A stretch of DNA of 64,000 nt, taken from positions 124,001 to 188,000 of the forward strand of contig NC_057376.1 in NCBI RefSeq assembly GCF_016906535.1, read 5' to 3'. Below, piece by piece: positions 23,531-34,441 of this stretch. The stretch comes from Rhizoctonia solani. Taxonomy: Eukaryota > Basidiomycota > Agaricomycetes > Cantharellales > Ceratobasidiaceae. The position numbers and the translations under genes are program-made. The stretch's first letter is position 1. Each line of letters opens with the position of its first letter. A model generated the notes under the pieces. The model did not search any database, was not told where the DNA came from, and worked only from the letters and a program-made list of their open reading frames with translations.

Positions 23531-23973
23531 TGTCACGACTAAGCTCGGACCTATGATACAAGTAGGTTTAAAGTCCGTGGCCCTATCACCAATGGACTAT
23601 GAGAACAAGAGGGGCGACAAAGGCCCAGGGGGTATGATGTAGGGTAGAGGGCAACAAAGGCCTGGTGAGTGATGCTTAAGTAAAGTGCACTAGGCTCAAC
23701 AAGGGAGCAGGGCAATGGGTAGGTAAGAACTTAGGTGAATTGACAAAGAGGTCAAGTCTTGCTGTTTAGCGGCGACTTGACCTGGCTTATATACATGGAG
23801 AAAGCCACATCAAAAACAACAGTACTAAATAGTGAGTCATTTACAATTTCACATCATATATCAAATATCATGTGATCTTGATGAGTCATAAATATATACC
23901 AGAAAAGGAAACTATCTCGGAAAAAAGGTAGAAAATAGTATAAAATCATGTCATGCCAATGAAGGTCATGACA
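23531..23973 (-). repeat. J 5' LTR
   Basis: 443 bp, TGTCACGACTAAGC ... GGTCATGACA. TATATA at 23788-23793. A 10-bp inverted repeat AGGTCAAGTC/GACTTGACCT (23749-23783) lies at the expected RNA 5' end. Confidence 0.93.
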
Positions 23974-24323
23974 GGAACAGGTCATTCATAAAGTGTTGGA
24001 AGGCTGCAGGGGCATTTGTCAGGCCAAAGGGCATTACTAGGTATTTGAACAACCCATGTTTGGTCCTAAAAGCAGTCTTCCATTTGTCACCTTCCTTAAT
24101 CTGGATGTTATTGTAACCCCAACGTAAATCCAGTTTAGTGAACATTTTTGCGCGCCTGATTTTAGCCATTAGGTCATCCTGCCTTGGTAATGGGTAGACA
24201 TTTTTGTGTGTGACGTTGTTGAGCTTTCTGTAGTCCACCACAAGCCGTAAGGAACCATCTGCCTTTTTTACAAACATTACTGGGGCACCTGCTGACAAAG
24301 TACTGGGGCAAATCTTGCCTGTT
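23974..24323 (-). pseudogene. H reverse transcriptase, first half
   Basis: Minus strand from the A solo [74 protein letters not shown]. It stops at the J insertion, and the next residues (RDLIDV) are at 17248. Confidence 0.88.
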
Positions 24324-24894
24324 TGTCCTAGATGTCTGTTGGGACGTCAAGGGCACAGGTGCTTGTGGCCATGTATCTAATACAAAGTACTGCTTAAGGC
24401 GGTGGAGTTCTAACCTACAACAACAAGCTAACTAACTACAATGACCACATGCTGTAAGGCGGCGGCGAGCTACGTATGTACAGTGAGAACAACACTTAAG
24501 GCGTGTGACTAAGTAATTACTGGGCTGTATGGCCCTTGTACAGTGTGGAGATATGACAAGAGGTAATCAACCTGGGTGTTACCATGGTTGGTTGGCCTCC
24601 TTATATATTACAAGGGTGGACTAATTACAAATACATGATATGCAATACTGTATCAAATAAGAACCCTGCTCCGCAGTTAGTCTTACTCATGCATACGTGT
24701 CACTGACGTGTCATGGTGATGTCATAGGTGGAGGTGGCTATGTGTGCTGAGTAAGCGCGGATGGGGACGTGGCTTGGCGCTTTAGCGTATGATATAAGCG
24801 CCAGGGTCACGTGATCAAAAATGTTGTCCAATTGCCTTTGTTTAAAATTGAGAAAATGGGAATAAATTCCCTGGTATTGAGTGTGTCTACAACA
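24324..24894 (+). mobile_element. Solo LTR, family A, in H pol
   Basis: 571 bp, TGTCCTAGATG ... GTCTACAACA, TSD CTGTT (24319-24323 and 24895-24899). It splits the H protease-RT linker; the join restores KKLATGKI. Confidence 0.93.
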
Positions 24895-25595
24895 CTGTTG
24901 CTAGTTTCTTGTCAATGTGTTGTTTCAGTGCCTTGGACTCCGCATCTGTCATGCTGTAAATTGGTCCAGGGGAGAGCTTGGCATCCAGGGTGAGGTCAAT
25001 TGCAATGTTGTACTCCCTATGTGGGGGGAGCACCTTGAACTCTTCCTCCCCAAATACTTTGGCAAATTCATGGTATTGTGTGGGAAGGTCTGCCAACAGA
25101 TTGGGGTCTGCTTCTTCCTCTGAGGCTATTTGTACTTGGTCAGGGAAAGTAATGGTACCTAGGGACCAATCAATGAGGGGTGACTCCTGAGTCAGCCAAG
25201 TCATGCCTAGGATGGCAGGGGTGTTCCCTATGGGGCATACAAGGAAAGGAATGGAGTGTGGGTGGCTGTTGGCCAAAACTGCAAGTTGGACCTGGTGCCA
25301 AATGCAGCCAGTCTGGGATATAGTACTGTCTAACATTCTCACTACTTGTGGATTTTCAAGTAGGGTTTTTGGGATTTTTAGCTTTTTGACTAAGGCCAGG
25401 GATATAAAGTTGGAGGTAGCGCCTGAGTCAATGAGGGTTTTGATAGGGTCTGTTGGAAAATCACACAGTGTTATGTCTAAGAATAGGAGTGGTTTCTTGT
25501 TTGAGTCCATAGCAATATTTACAAACTCCAAGACAGATACATGTGGTACTTTTTTGAGACCAAGGGTTTGACGGTAATCCTTGGCCTTATTCTTT
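24895..25595 (-). pseudogene. H aspartic protease and linker to RT
   Basis: Minus strand: LEFVNIAMDSNKKPLLFLDI, then the catalytic TLIDSGATSNF, LGMTWL (the flap/second conserved block), and the acidic spacer EEEADPNLL ... FGEEEFKVLPPHREYNIAI before RT. Colinear with D pol 45615 onward. The gag-pol junction of H has lost the G GGA AAA heptamer (it reads TTG GAA AAA), and the pol frame lies +1 rather than -1 to gag. Confidence 0.85.
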
Positions 25596-25921
25596 TTCCA
25601 ACTCCTCCTGAGCTATTTTTGCCATTTCTTTGATTGTGGCCTTCCATCCATTGGGGCATTGTTTGATGCCATGGCCCTTCTGCCCACATTTGACACAGAG
25701 TCCCAAGGCGTGGCAACGGTCCCTTTCTTCTGGTGTAACATAATTGGGGTCTTCCAATAGGCAGACCCATTGTATGGTGTTGGTAGAAGTGGTAGTGGTT
25801 GCGGTGACCAGGGGCTTGCCTGCTTTCTTGGGCCTGTTCTCCTTGTTTTTGCAGCAAGTATTGTCTATTTTTATTGAGGCCGCAAAGATAGCTTCAAGAT
25901 TGTCAGGAATATTATCCTTGG
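25587..25921 (-). pseudogene. H gag C-terminus with CCHC zinc knuckle
   Basis: Minus strand: LEDPNYVTPEERDRC, then the zinc knuckle CVKCGQKGHGIKQC, ending in a TAA at 25589-25587. Cut at 25921 by element A; the preceding gag part is at 50402. Confidence 0.85.
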
Positions 25922-26494
25922 TGTCCTAGACATCCTTAGGGGGCGTCAAGGCAGCAGGCACTTGTGGCCATATGGACTGAGTAAGAACCGCGTAAGGTGG
26001 TGGGGGGAACTACCTACAACAACAGACTACCTAACTACAATGACCACGCACTATAAGGCAGTGGTGAACTACATTTGTACAGTGAGAGCAACGCTTAAGG
26101 CATGTATCTAAGTAACTTACTGGGCTGTAAGGCCCTTGTACAAGTGGTGATGCAACAAGAGGTAATCAACCTGGGTGTTACCATGGTTGGTTGGCCTCCT
26201 TATATATTACAGAGGTGAACTAATTACAAATGTATAATATGCAAAATCATAACCAATAAGAACCCTGCTCTGCAGTCAGCCTTACTCATGCATACGTGTC
26301 ACTGACGTGTCATAGTGATGTCATCAAGTGGAGGTGGCTACATATGCTGAGTTAAGCGCAGATGGGGATGTGGCTTGGCGCTTAGTGTATGGTATAAGCA
26401 CCAATGTCACGTGATTGAAAATGTTGTCCATTTATCTTTGTTTAAAATTGAGAAAATTGGAATAAATTCCGTGGTATCAATTGTGTCTACAACA
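25922..26494 (-). repeat. A 3' LTR
   Basis: 573 bp, TGTCCTAGACATCC ... GTCTACAACA; minus-strand polypurine tract AAAGGGGGGG just before it (near 26498-26507). CACGTG at 26408-26413 and GGCGCTTA at about 26378. Confidence 0.93.
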
Positions 26495-28016
26495 CTGCCC
26501 CCCCTTTAAGGGCCTTGGTGGCGCCAAGGGCCTTCTTCTTCATTTCCTTCTCAAAAATTTTTAGAATTTTTTTGGTGTTTTTGAGGTTTTCCCTTTGTTC
26601 CCAGGTATTTTCCTCTGATCTGTAGCCTTTCCATTTAACTCTAAAGAACCACTCTCTGTTCCTTTCTTCCATGTCTGTTATCCCTTCTACTTTGTATTCT
26701 TCCTCCCCATCCATGGTGACTGGAGGTGGATGGTTCTTGAAGGCGCGTTTGTTGTCCCTTTTAACCTTAGATAGTAATCCCACATAGAAAACATTATGGA
26801 TGCACATTGTGGGTGGCAACTCAAGTTGGTAAGCATGGTCAGAGACCTTTTTGATAACCTTGAATAGCCCCAGGCATTGTTCCGTTAGTTTGGGGCTCAG
26901 GGTTTTGAAGTTGACGTTTCTGGCGTCAAGCCAGGCTTCTTCTCTGATTTCAAAGTTTATTGGGCTTCCCTCTTTCCCAGCAGTCATCTTTGTCTTGGAT
27001 TGCCGGAGTGCTGCTTCCACCTCCTTCCATTGTGCTTCCATGCGTTGGGCTAGGTTGTTGGCTTTGGGGACGTCCATTGGTACGTTGGACGGAGTTAGGG
27101 TAGGTTCCCATCCATACAGGGCTTTAAATGGGGTTCTCCTGGTACTACTATGTACAGCATTATTATAAGCAAATTCCGCCATAGGGAGCCACTTGGTCCA
27201 GTCCTGTTGATTTAACCCTGAGTATGCTCTGAGGAAGTGTTCAATAGAAGGGTTGACTTGTTCTGTTTGCCCATTGCTCTGGGGGTGGTATGCCAAGGAG
27301 AAGTGGGGATCTATTCCCAGGCATTTGTACAGTGCCGTCAGGAATTTGTTGTTAAAGACCCTTCCTCTATCCAAGATTGTTTTTTCAGGCATACCATGCC
27401 ATTTCCAGACATGCTCCAGGAATATTTCTGCTAGCTTGGGGGCCTTCAATTTCTTGGAGCATTTGACAAATATCCTGTACTTAGTAAAGCTATCAACCAC
27501 AACTAAGATTGAGTTGTGGTTTCCGTCTTTGGGAAGGTCTACTATCATATTGTAAGGCACATGTTGCCAGGGTCTAGTAGGGGTTTCAAGAGGTTGAGGT
27601 GGAATGGGCACATATTTGGGCTTCTTGATCTGTTGACATGTTTCACACAAATCCACATGCCAGTATGTATTGGTGCAAATCCCTGGCCAGTAGTAATCTT
27701 GTGAAACCAGTTCTAGGGTCTGTTGCCTGCCTGGGTGACTGGCTAATGGGCTGTCATGGAAAATCTGGAGGAGATCCGTTCTTAGGGTTCCAACATCAGG
27801 GACCACAATTTGACCCTGGTAGAAGAGTAGGCCTGCTTCCATCTGATAGTCTTTAAATGCCTGTTTGATGGTTGGAGGCACCTTTGATTTGTTCTGGAGG
27901 AACTGCAGAATTTCCTCTAAGGATTCATCCTGGTCTAGGGTGGCTTCACTTTGGCATTGGAGTTCCTTTTCAGGCGTTACTAAAGCTAAGTTGGCAAATA
28001 CGGGGTCAGGGAGCAT
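26487..28016 (-). pseudogene. A pol: integrase and chromodomain
   Basis: About 509 codons. Zinc-binding region: HDSPLASHPGRQ ... CETCQ. Core: YNMIVDLP, RGRVFNNKF, PQSNGQTEQVNPS. Chromodomain: EEEYKVEGI ... WFFRVKWKGYRSEENTWE. The TAG stop (26489-26487) lies inside the 3' LTR, so the LTR supplies the end of pol. This frame is shifted relative to the RNase H frame upstream (overlap 27986-28016), so one indel has broken the original polyprotein. Integrase itself has no stop. Confidence 0.87.
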
Positions 28017-28837
28017 GGTCTGGTTGGCAGGGGAATATCAGCATGATCTGACCGGCATGATAAGGCATTGGGTTTGCTGGACTGTTTTCCTGGTCTGTAC
28101 ACAATTTGGAAGTTATAGCCAGCCAGTAGGAGGTGCCATTGGGCGTGGTGCCAGTTAAAGGTTTGCAACTCTTTCCAGTATTCCAAGTTCCAGTGGTTGG
28201 TAAAAATGGTGATGGGGTGGTTTGTCCCTTCTAGGAAGATGCACCAGTATTCAAAAGAGCAGATGATGGCAAGAAGTTCCTTGTCATGTGTGTCATAGTT
28301 TTGTTCTGCCCCTTTGAAGGATTCTGACAAGAAACCTAGAGGGTGTAGGCGTCCATCATCCTGTTGTTGACTCAGTATAGAACCCAAGGCTGCTCCCAAT
28401 GTGTCTGTCTCAAGAAAATAGGGCTTTGTGGGGTTGGCATGGCAGAGTACAGGGGCGTTGGTAATGGCGTTTTTTAGCCCTTGGAATGCTTCCTCTTCCT
28501 TTGTTTCCCACTTCCACGGTGTGTCCTTCTTGACCAGGTTATGTAGGGGCCTGGCCATGTGACTGAAATTGGCAACAAACCGTTGTAGAAAGTTGGCAAA
28601 CCCAAGGAAGGATTGTACTTCCTTAACCTTGGTTGGTGTGGGCCATTCCTGCACTGCTTGGATTTTGAGCTTATCCAGACTGAACCCTTTATCCAAGACC
28701 ATGATGCCCAAGTATTCTATGGCGGTGACATGGAAGGTACATTTTGAGGCCTTACAGAATAGCTGGTTATCCATAAGCCGTCAAAGCACTTTGTGGACAT
28801 GCTTAGTGTGGGTAGCGTCATCCTTTGAGTAAATAAG
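27986..28837 (-). pseudogene. A pol: end of RT and RNase H
   Basis: Minus strand from the D solo LTR: SKDDATHTKHVHKVL, a TGA (28781-28783, preceded by T, Arg expected), RLMDNQLFCKASKC, FLGFANFLQRF, RNase H (ETDTLGAALGS, NYDTHDKELLAI) and the linker YRPGKQSSKPNALSCRSD. It then runs out of frame near 28000 before integrase. Confidence 0.85.
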
Positions 28838-29396
28838 TGTTATAACCTCCTAACATATACCACTGGAATTGCACAATTTTTCTATTATTTTTAGCATTTT
28901 TTACGAACTCTTTATCTTATGTTTTTCAATCACATGATCTTGGCGCTTATTATGCCAAGATGCCGCGCCAAGATACCGTGCCAAGGATGCCCAGAAATAT
29001 CCACGCTTCTGCACAGCCTGCAACACGCTTCTCTTTTCCCACATGTAGTCTTCCTTTCACACACGCACAGACCACATGTACTTAGAAGTTTGTCTATATA
29101 TACAGCAGGAAAATTGCTTGGAACCCCAAGTCAATTTTACCTTGTCTCTTACTCATTGGAGAAGGTATCCAGCCAGCTAAGTAGCCGGCCCCCAGTACCA
29201 GTAGTCACACTTACCCCTTGATTACTCATCACACCTCCCAGGCCTAAGGCCCCCTTGTCCACACTCAGCAGTAGTAGTCTGCCTTAAGCGGTAGTAGTTA
29301 GCCTTAATTATGTAGATTAGATAAGCAGTGTCTGTATTAGTTACGGCCTTAAGCGCCCGTCACTAGCAAGTACCCACCTTACAGTGGTGTACAACA
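28838..29396 (+). mobile_element. Solo LTR, family D, in A RT
   Basis: 559 bp, TGTTATAACCTCC ... GTGTACAACA, TSD ATAAG (28833-28837 and 29397-29401). Interrupts the codons just after YLDDILI. Confidence 0.94.
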
Positions 29397-30487
29397 ATAA
29401 GGATGTCATCTAGGTAGATGATCACGCATACATCCAGTAGATCCTTGAAGAGTTTGTCCATGAAGTGCTGGAAGGTGGCAGGAGCATTGGTCAGGCCAAA
29501 GGTCATGACTAGGGATTTGTAAAGGCCGTACTTGGTGCAGAAGGCGGTTTTCCATTCATCACCTTCCTTGACTTGGACATTGTTGTAACCCCATTGTAGG
29601 TCCAATTTAGTAAAGACCTTGGCGCCGCAGAGCTGGGCCATAAGGTCATTGGGTTGTGGCAGGGGGTAAACATTCTTCTTTGTCCAGTTGTTGAGGCAAC
29701 AGTAGTTGACAACCAAACAGCGGGAGCCATCCTTTTTTGGTACAAACATCACAGGGGAGCTGATAGAAGATTTGCTGGGGCGGATTTTTCCTGCCTTCAA
29801 CTTGTCCCTGAGCCAGTCCTTTAATGTAGCAGACTCAGCATTGGTCATACTGTAAAGGGGGGAGTTGAGGGGTCCTTCTTTGGTGAGTTTGATCCCAATG
29901 TCATAATGCCGGTGTGGGGGAAGCTTATTGAATTCTTCCTCCCCAAATACCTTGGCATATTGGTGGTATTCTGGGGGTACTCCTTCAAGGGGGTTCTTAT
30001 CAGCTTCTTCCTCTTCAGCAATGGCCACATGTTCTGGCGGGGCTTGGGGGAAGGTAAGGGTGCGCATGTTCCAATCAATTTCTGGGTTGTGGGCATCCAA
30101 CCACTTCAATCCCAAGATAGCAGCATGAGACCCTGTGTTACAGATGAGGAAGGTCTCAGTCATTTGTTTGCCATCAAGGGAGAAGGTTAGAACTGCCTTC
30201 TTCCAGATTTTGCCGGCCTGGGGGCTTGACCCATCAAGCATAGTAATGGTATGGGGTTTGGGTAGGTCAATGAGTGGGAGGCGGAGTAGTTCTGCAGTGC
30301 GTGGGTGTAGGAAGGAGGATGTGGCGCCTGAATCTATCAGGACTTCTAAAGGTTCTGCTTGTTTTTCTGGTGTGATTGAAATTGTGAAGAGTGGTGAGAT
30401 TTTATTTGGGCTACTAGATATATTACAAATTTCTACACAACCAGAGTCCTTGGGGTCCTTGCGCGCAGCAGCAGGTACCCTTACTCT
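29397..30487 (-). pseudogene. A pol: protease and first part of RT
   Basis: Frame entered by the -1 shift. Protease VLIDSGATSSFLHP, the flap region ILGLKWLDAHNPEIDW, spacer FGEEEFNKLPPHRHYDIGI, RT ([47 protein letters not shown]) and the catalytic box IIYLDDILI with both Asp residues (GAT GAC). A is the only element here that keeps YLDD. Cut by the D solo LTR right after the active site. Confidence 0.88.
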
Positions 30488-30493
30488 TTTCCC
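30487..30493 (-). promoter_or_regulatory. Putative -1 frameshift heptamer of A
   Basis: Minus strand G GGA AAA in the gag frame, followed by GAG TAA (gag stop). The -1 frame leads directly into the protease. Confidence 0.65.
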
Positions 30494-31748
30494 AATTGGT
30501 ACTTGGAGTCTTTGCCAGTTTTGGCGGTTTCCTTGGCTTTCCCCTTATCCTCTATAGGGGTGGCCTTCCAGCCCGTGGGGCATTCCGCAAACTTGTGGCC
30601 CATTTTACTGCATTTAATACAAGCGCCAACGGCGCGGCAGCAATTTCTTTCCTCTTCTGACACAAAGTTGGGGTCATTGGAGAGTCTCTTTGAACCAGTA
30701 GTTGACTGGCCGGTACTTGTCCCCCTTGCAGGGTTTGGTTGCTTGCTAGACTTACTGTCCCTTGGCAGGTGGCTAGCACGTTCCTCATGGAGGGCATTAT
30801 TGATGACAAGTGCTGCATTCTGCAGCTTGAGAAGGGTTTGGGGGCGGTGTTTGCAAGTTGCAATTTGGCGGCTGACCTCCCAATGGAGGCCACAGGCAAA
30901 CTGACCCCTAAGGGCTGCATTGTTCCAGTCCAGTTCCATGGCTAGGGTTCTGAACTTTGTGATGTAGTCTGCACACGTGCTGGACTGGGTTAGGGTGGTG
31001 ATCTTCTGCTTGGCGGCCCTTGTGGCATCAGGGTTGCCAAATGCTGCCAGGAACTCCAGTTTGAACCCTTCAACTGTTTGAATGATGACCCAGTGTGAAC
31101 CAAGCTGGTTGAGGTGTGGATGGGCCCAGGCCCCAGCGGAGTCCTTCATATTCATCAGAAGGAAGGACAGAACCTCCTGATTGGTTGGGAACATCTGCAA
31201 ATTGTGGCAGGTCCAGGCTAGCATCCGGGTTAACCATTGCTTAGCCTTGCTCCCTATTTTGCCTGTGTAGGCATCAGGGTGGTCAACTTTGACTGGAGCG
31301 GGGTAATGGGCTGCTGGAGCCGGTGGGTGAGGGGCAGGGGCTCCAATTGGGGATTGGAGACGCGGAGATGTAGGGGGAGATGGGACTTGCAGGGGTATGG
31401 TTCTTCTTGGTGTTGGCTGGGCAATGGGGACAAGCTCCCTTGGTTGTTCTGTCCAGAAGGGTGGCCTACTAACCAATCCAATAGGCTCAGTTTTTGGTAT
31501 GGGGCGTGGTGTTTCTTCCATGGTCTTTGGCTGGGGACCCTCAGGTGTGCGGGGTCCTTGAAGTTGGAGGCTTCTAAGCCCATCCTTGACAACATCAATG
31601 GTTTGAGATATGTTCTCAACATTGGTTTGGGTCTCAACCCCTGCTTCCTTGATTTTGGCAATTTCCCTTTCAAGCTGTTCAACATGGCCAAGGAGGCCAA
31701 GGAGGAGGCGTGTGACGCGCTTGAGGGATACTTTGCTGAGTTTGATAG

Positions 31749-32182
31749 TGTCATAACCCATATCTGGAGGGGTTATTACCATATATATCCACTGTCAAAG
31801 ATATATAGTATATATGATGCACAGTGATATATTAATAATATAAGTTGCTGGGGGACGTTGCACTCCCCCCGCCCCCCCTAGCTGCGGGCCAATGTTAATG
31901 CCCGCGGGCAAGGTCTGAATAATATATTATTATAGAAGAGATTATGTCATCCCCCCCCCACCTCAAATCTGTAGTAGTTTAGTATAGTATTTGATAAAGG
32001 ACTGGAGGGGGGGAGGTCATGTGACCTTGGTGGACTGTCAGTCTCTAAGTCATGAGCCCTTAGAGTAATGACAGTTCTGACTGCATATATGTGAGTATAT
32101 GCGGCCTTCTAAAGACTGTGGAATATCCTATTGGTAGGTGGCTTGGTCAGGAGACATGCCGGCAAAGCCATGGGTCATGACA
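31749..32182 (-). mobile_element. Solo LTR, family E, in A gag
   Basis: 434 bp; on the minus strand TGTCATGACCCATGG ... GGGTTATGACA. TSD GATAG (31744-31748 and 32183-32187). Contains C/G homopolymer runs (31865-31878 and 31951-31959), an AT palindrome AATAATATATTATT, and a CAGTGATATATTAATA region. Confidence 0.92.
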
Positions 32183-32272
32183 GATAGAGGTGGTTGGCGG
32201 AAGGTGGGGTTCCATGTATCCCTGATCAAAGGGGGATTTGGCTTGAGAGGCTGTCCTGGAACAGGTTGCCAT

Positions 32273-32762
32273 GGTAGGTTGGGGGTAGGAATGGCCAGCG
32301 TGGGAAGAAGCCCGCAAGGAAGAACGTGTGGGGGTGCAAAAGAGAATGATGGGAGAATGGGGGGGGGGACTAGTAGGTGCCTTTGTCAGGACTTATGAGC
32401 GCTTTATTGTATGTATACGCTAAACCCTTGCCTCAACCAGCCTAGCATTGAACAGTTCTTACCCTGATCAGCTGCTGTGGACAGGCGTGATACAGGGCAG
32501 TGCTTCTGCAAGCAGGTGGATTGGCTGTCTAGGGTCACTAACAAAAGGTGCAGCAACCAGTGGTAAGCAGGCAATTAGAACCCATCTGCCTTATAGCAAT
32601 TTGGTACTGAGTGGGGACAACGCTGGTTTGATTATTGACAGCAAAAGGCAATCCCAATCACTTGATTTCCCTTGTGCTAGTACAGGGGGCCTTCTTGTTG
32701 TTGAGCTGAGTGGGTGTGCTTTGTGGGCATGGTTTGCAACCAACTTAAGGTTGATTACCTAG
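32273..32762 (-). other. A 5' leader with self-priming primer-binding site
   Basis: Non-coding leader between 5' LTR and gag, with blocks also found in the D and H leaders (for example CAAATTGCTATAAGGC). The plus strand at 32748-32759 reads AGGTTGATTACC, so the minus strand next to the LTR is GGTAATCAACCT. Its exact complement is in the LTR at 50063-50074, about 30 bases past the TATATA at 50103-50110. Confidence 0.6.
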
Positions 32763-32987
32763 TGTCCTAGATGTCCTTAGGGGGCGTCAAGGCAGCGGGC
32801 ACTTGTGGCCGTATGGACTGAGTAAGAACCGCGTAAGGTGGTGGGGGGAACTACCTACAACAACAGACTACCTAAATACAATGACCATGCGCTATAAGGC
32901 AGTGGTGAACTACGTTTGTACAGTGAGAGCAACACTTAAGGCGTGTATCTAAGTAACTTACTGGGCTGTAAGGCCCTTGTACAAGTG
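32763..32987 (-). repeat. A 5' LTR, part 1 (outer end split off by B)
   Basis: First 225 bp in plus-strand reading, TGTCCTAGATGTCC onward, ending in the B target site AAGTG. The other 348 bp are at 50049-50396. Together they make 573 bp, equal to the 3' LTR; the differences noticed between the two are nearly all C/T or G/A. Confidence 0.93.
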
Positions 32988-33301
32988 TGTAAGGGTTACG
33001 CTATCACTGTAGGTCTAGCTCTGGTGTATGTGTTACCCTTACAATACACCATTACCTCTCTTTATGTTACACTTGTACCCGGTGCTCTGCTCAGGCTGAT
33101 TACTAACTATATACGTTCATTTGGTTTCTTCTGTTTACGCATGTATCAACCCAGGCACCTTATAAGGTCCTGGGACTTTGACCCACTCTCCCCTGTCTTT
33201 ACTCTTAACATCAATATCAAGTGTGTGTTACAGCTTGTCATTTAGGCAACGCCATTGCCAACCAAGTCACATATATACATCCAATAAGTAGAGACCTTAC
33301 A
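32988..33301 (+). repeat. B 5' LTR
   Basis: TGTAAGGGTTACGC ... AGAGACCTTACA, short (314 bp), with ACTATATACG as the best TATA candidate (near 33107). The following TTTTTTGACATATCC would be the primer-binding site. No complement to it was found in the LTR, so B does not look self-primed. Confidence 0.92.
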
Positions 33302-33448
33302 TTTTTTGACATATCCAATACCACACTTTGGAGCTAACAACTCACAAAATTTTTGAACAACAATAGCACGGGTTGGCCTCTGTAGCTCTGTCACCTTGTT
33401 TCTATCTTAAGCCTTATAGATTGATCTAGAACTGAAAGTACATACAGA

Positions 33449-34441
33449 ATGAGCAGACAGCTACGCAGTGGGCGCAGCTACAACGCCTCAAAGGAACCCC
33501 AGGTTCCTAAACGCAAGATGCGGCAACGCAAGGCCGCTGGGGCAAAGGCCAATGCCAATGAACAGGCATTGGAGACAAACAGTAAGCAATTGATAGTACC
33601 CAGAGAAAGGGAACAGCTTACGTTCAGGATGGCTCCTGGGGAAAGAAACCCCAGAGAGAGCATACACATAGTAGGCACCGGGAAGCGCCAAGGAGTGGCA
33701 CTCATTGGGAACAACGCGGTCAAGCTAGCCCTGTCTGCCTACGCGGCCCTAACAAATAGGGCCCCACCCATCCAGAGGGTGCTGAGCTGGCCGACACCAG
33801 CAATCAAGACCCGCATGATAGCGGATGCCCCCAAGGAAGGGGAAGCAGCGGTTCCTAGGAACGCTGAGGCAGCCGTCAGAGTCCTGGGAGAGCAAGAACT
33901 TACTCCTGGAGGAACCAACAGAGCGCTGGCTGCCATTAGAGCGCCAGAGACACCCTCAACAACAATGAGGAGGAAGGACACGTCCTTGGACAACAATGTG
34001 TATGTAACTGCCAGAACAAGTTGAGTATGCAACAAAAGTATAGTTCTGACTAGTGAGGGTGAACCGCTGGTAGCGCAATACGTAGTAAATGACAATACCA
34101 GTAAGACGCCCTCCATTAGTAGTGAGTGAAGGAAGCGCAGGCGCCGTAAGTCCAAGGGTAACACAAGAGACCTGATTGGAAGCCCCAGTAATGAGTCTAA
34201 GTCAATGGCTAATTATGAGGGACTTACCTGGGATGAGGAGGTCCAACGTGTCAACGGCAAAGACCCGGGTGGTCCAAACACCAGCCTCCTGGACATTAGC
34301 AAATGGGTGAATCCCAACTGGCCACGGTTGGACTACATTCCCAAAAGCAATGAGCAGAGTGCTGGGACCAATGGAGAGAGCATACAGGTCAATGCACTCA
34401 TCTTTGAGGTTGATGAGAACTATGTATACAACAACAACAAG
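33449..34441 (+). pseudogene. B gag, N-terminal part
   Basis: Starts MSRQLRSGRSYNAS; a very basic N-terminus, then a low-complexity Ala/Arg/Glu region and an acidic-hydrophobic end (GLTWDEEVQRV, VNALIFEVDENYVYNNNK). TGA codons at 34022-34024 and 34127-34129 interrupt one continuous frame; Arg is plausible at both. The frame continues after N2 at 35967 (YAEVLRHLRNQ) without shift. No known domain. Confidence 0.7.

Larger units (their letters stand above)
17249..23973 (-). mobile_element. Complete Ty3/Gypsy element J
   Basis: 6725 bp, TSD GGAAC (17244-17248 and 23974-23978), inserted in the RT gene of H. LTRs of 445 and 443 bp differ at only a few positions (three substitutions and a 2-bp indel noticed), so the insertion is young. 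Internal order on the minus strand is a coiled-coil open frame, gag, pol with chromodomain. Confidence 0.95.
30481..32272 (-). pseudogene. A gag, interrupted by an E solo LTR
   Basis: The start ATG is at 32272 on the minus strand. Thirty codons run to 32183, and the frame resumes at 31743 after the E LTR. Total is about 450 residues. A coiled coil (LLGLLGHVEQLEREIAKIKE) is followed by a Pro-rich linker, a capsid-like region (DHPDAYTGKIGSKAKQWLTR, FLAAFGNPDATRAAKQKI, ALRGQFACGLHWEV) and a zinc knuckle CIKCSKMGHKFAEC. TAA stop at 30483-30481. No other lesion, so the reading frame was intact when E landed. Confidence 0.87.

Noticed and set aside
31237..31827. Long plus-strand open frame opposite A gag
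   Set aside because: It mirrors the Pro-rich gag on the other strand and has Trp/Gly-rich composition typical of antisense shadows.
32988..33301. Self-priming in element B
   Set aside because: The sequence after its LTR (TTTTTTGACATATCC) has no complement in the LTR that I could find.
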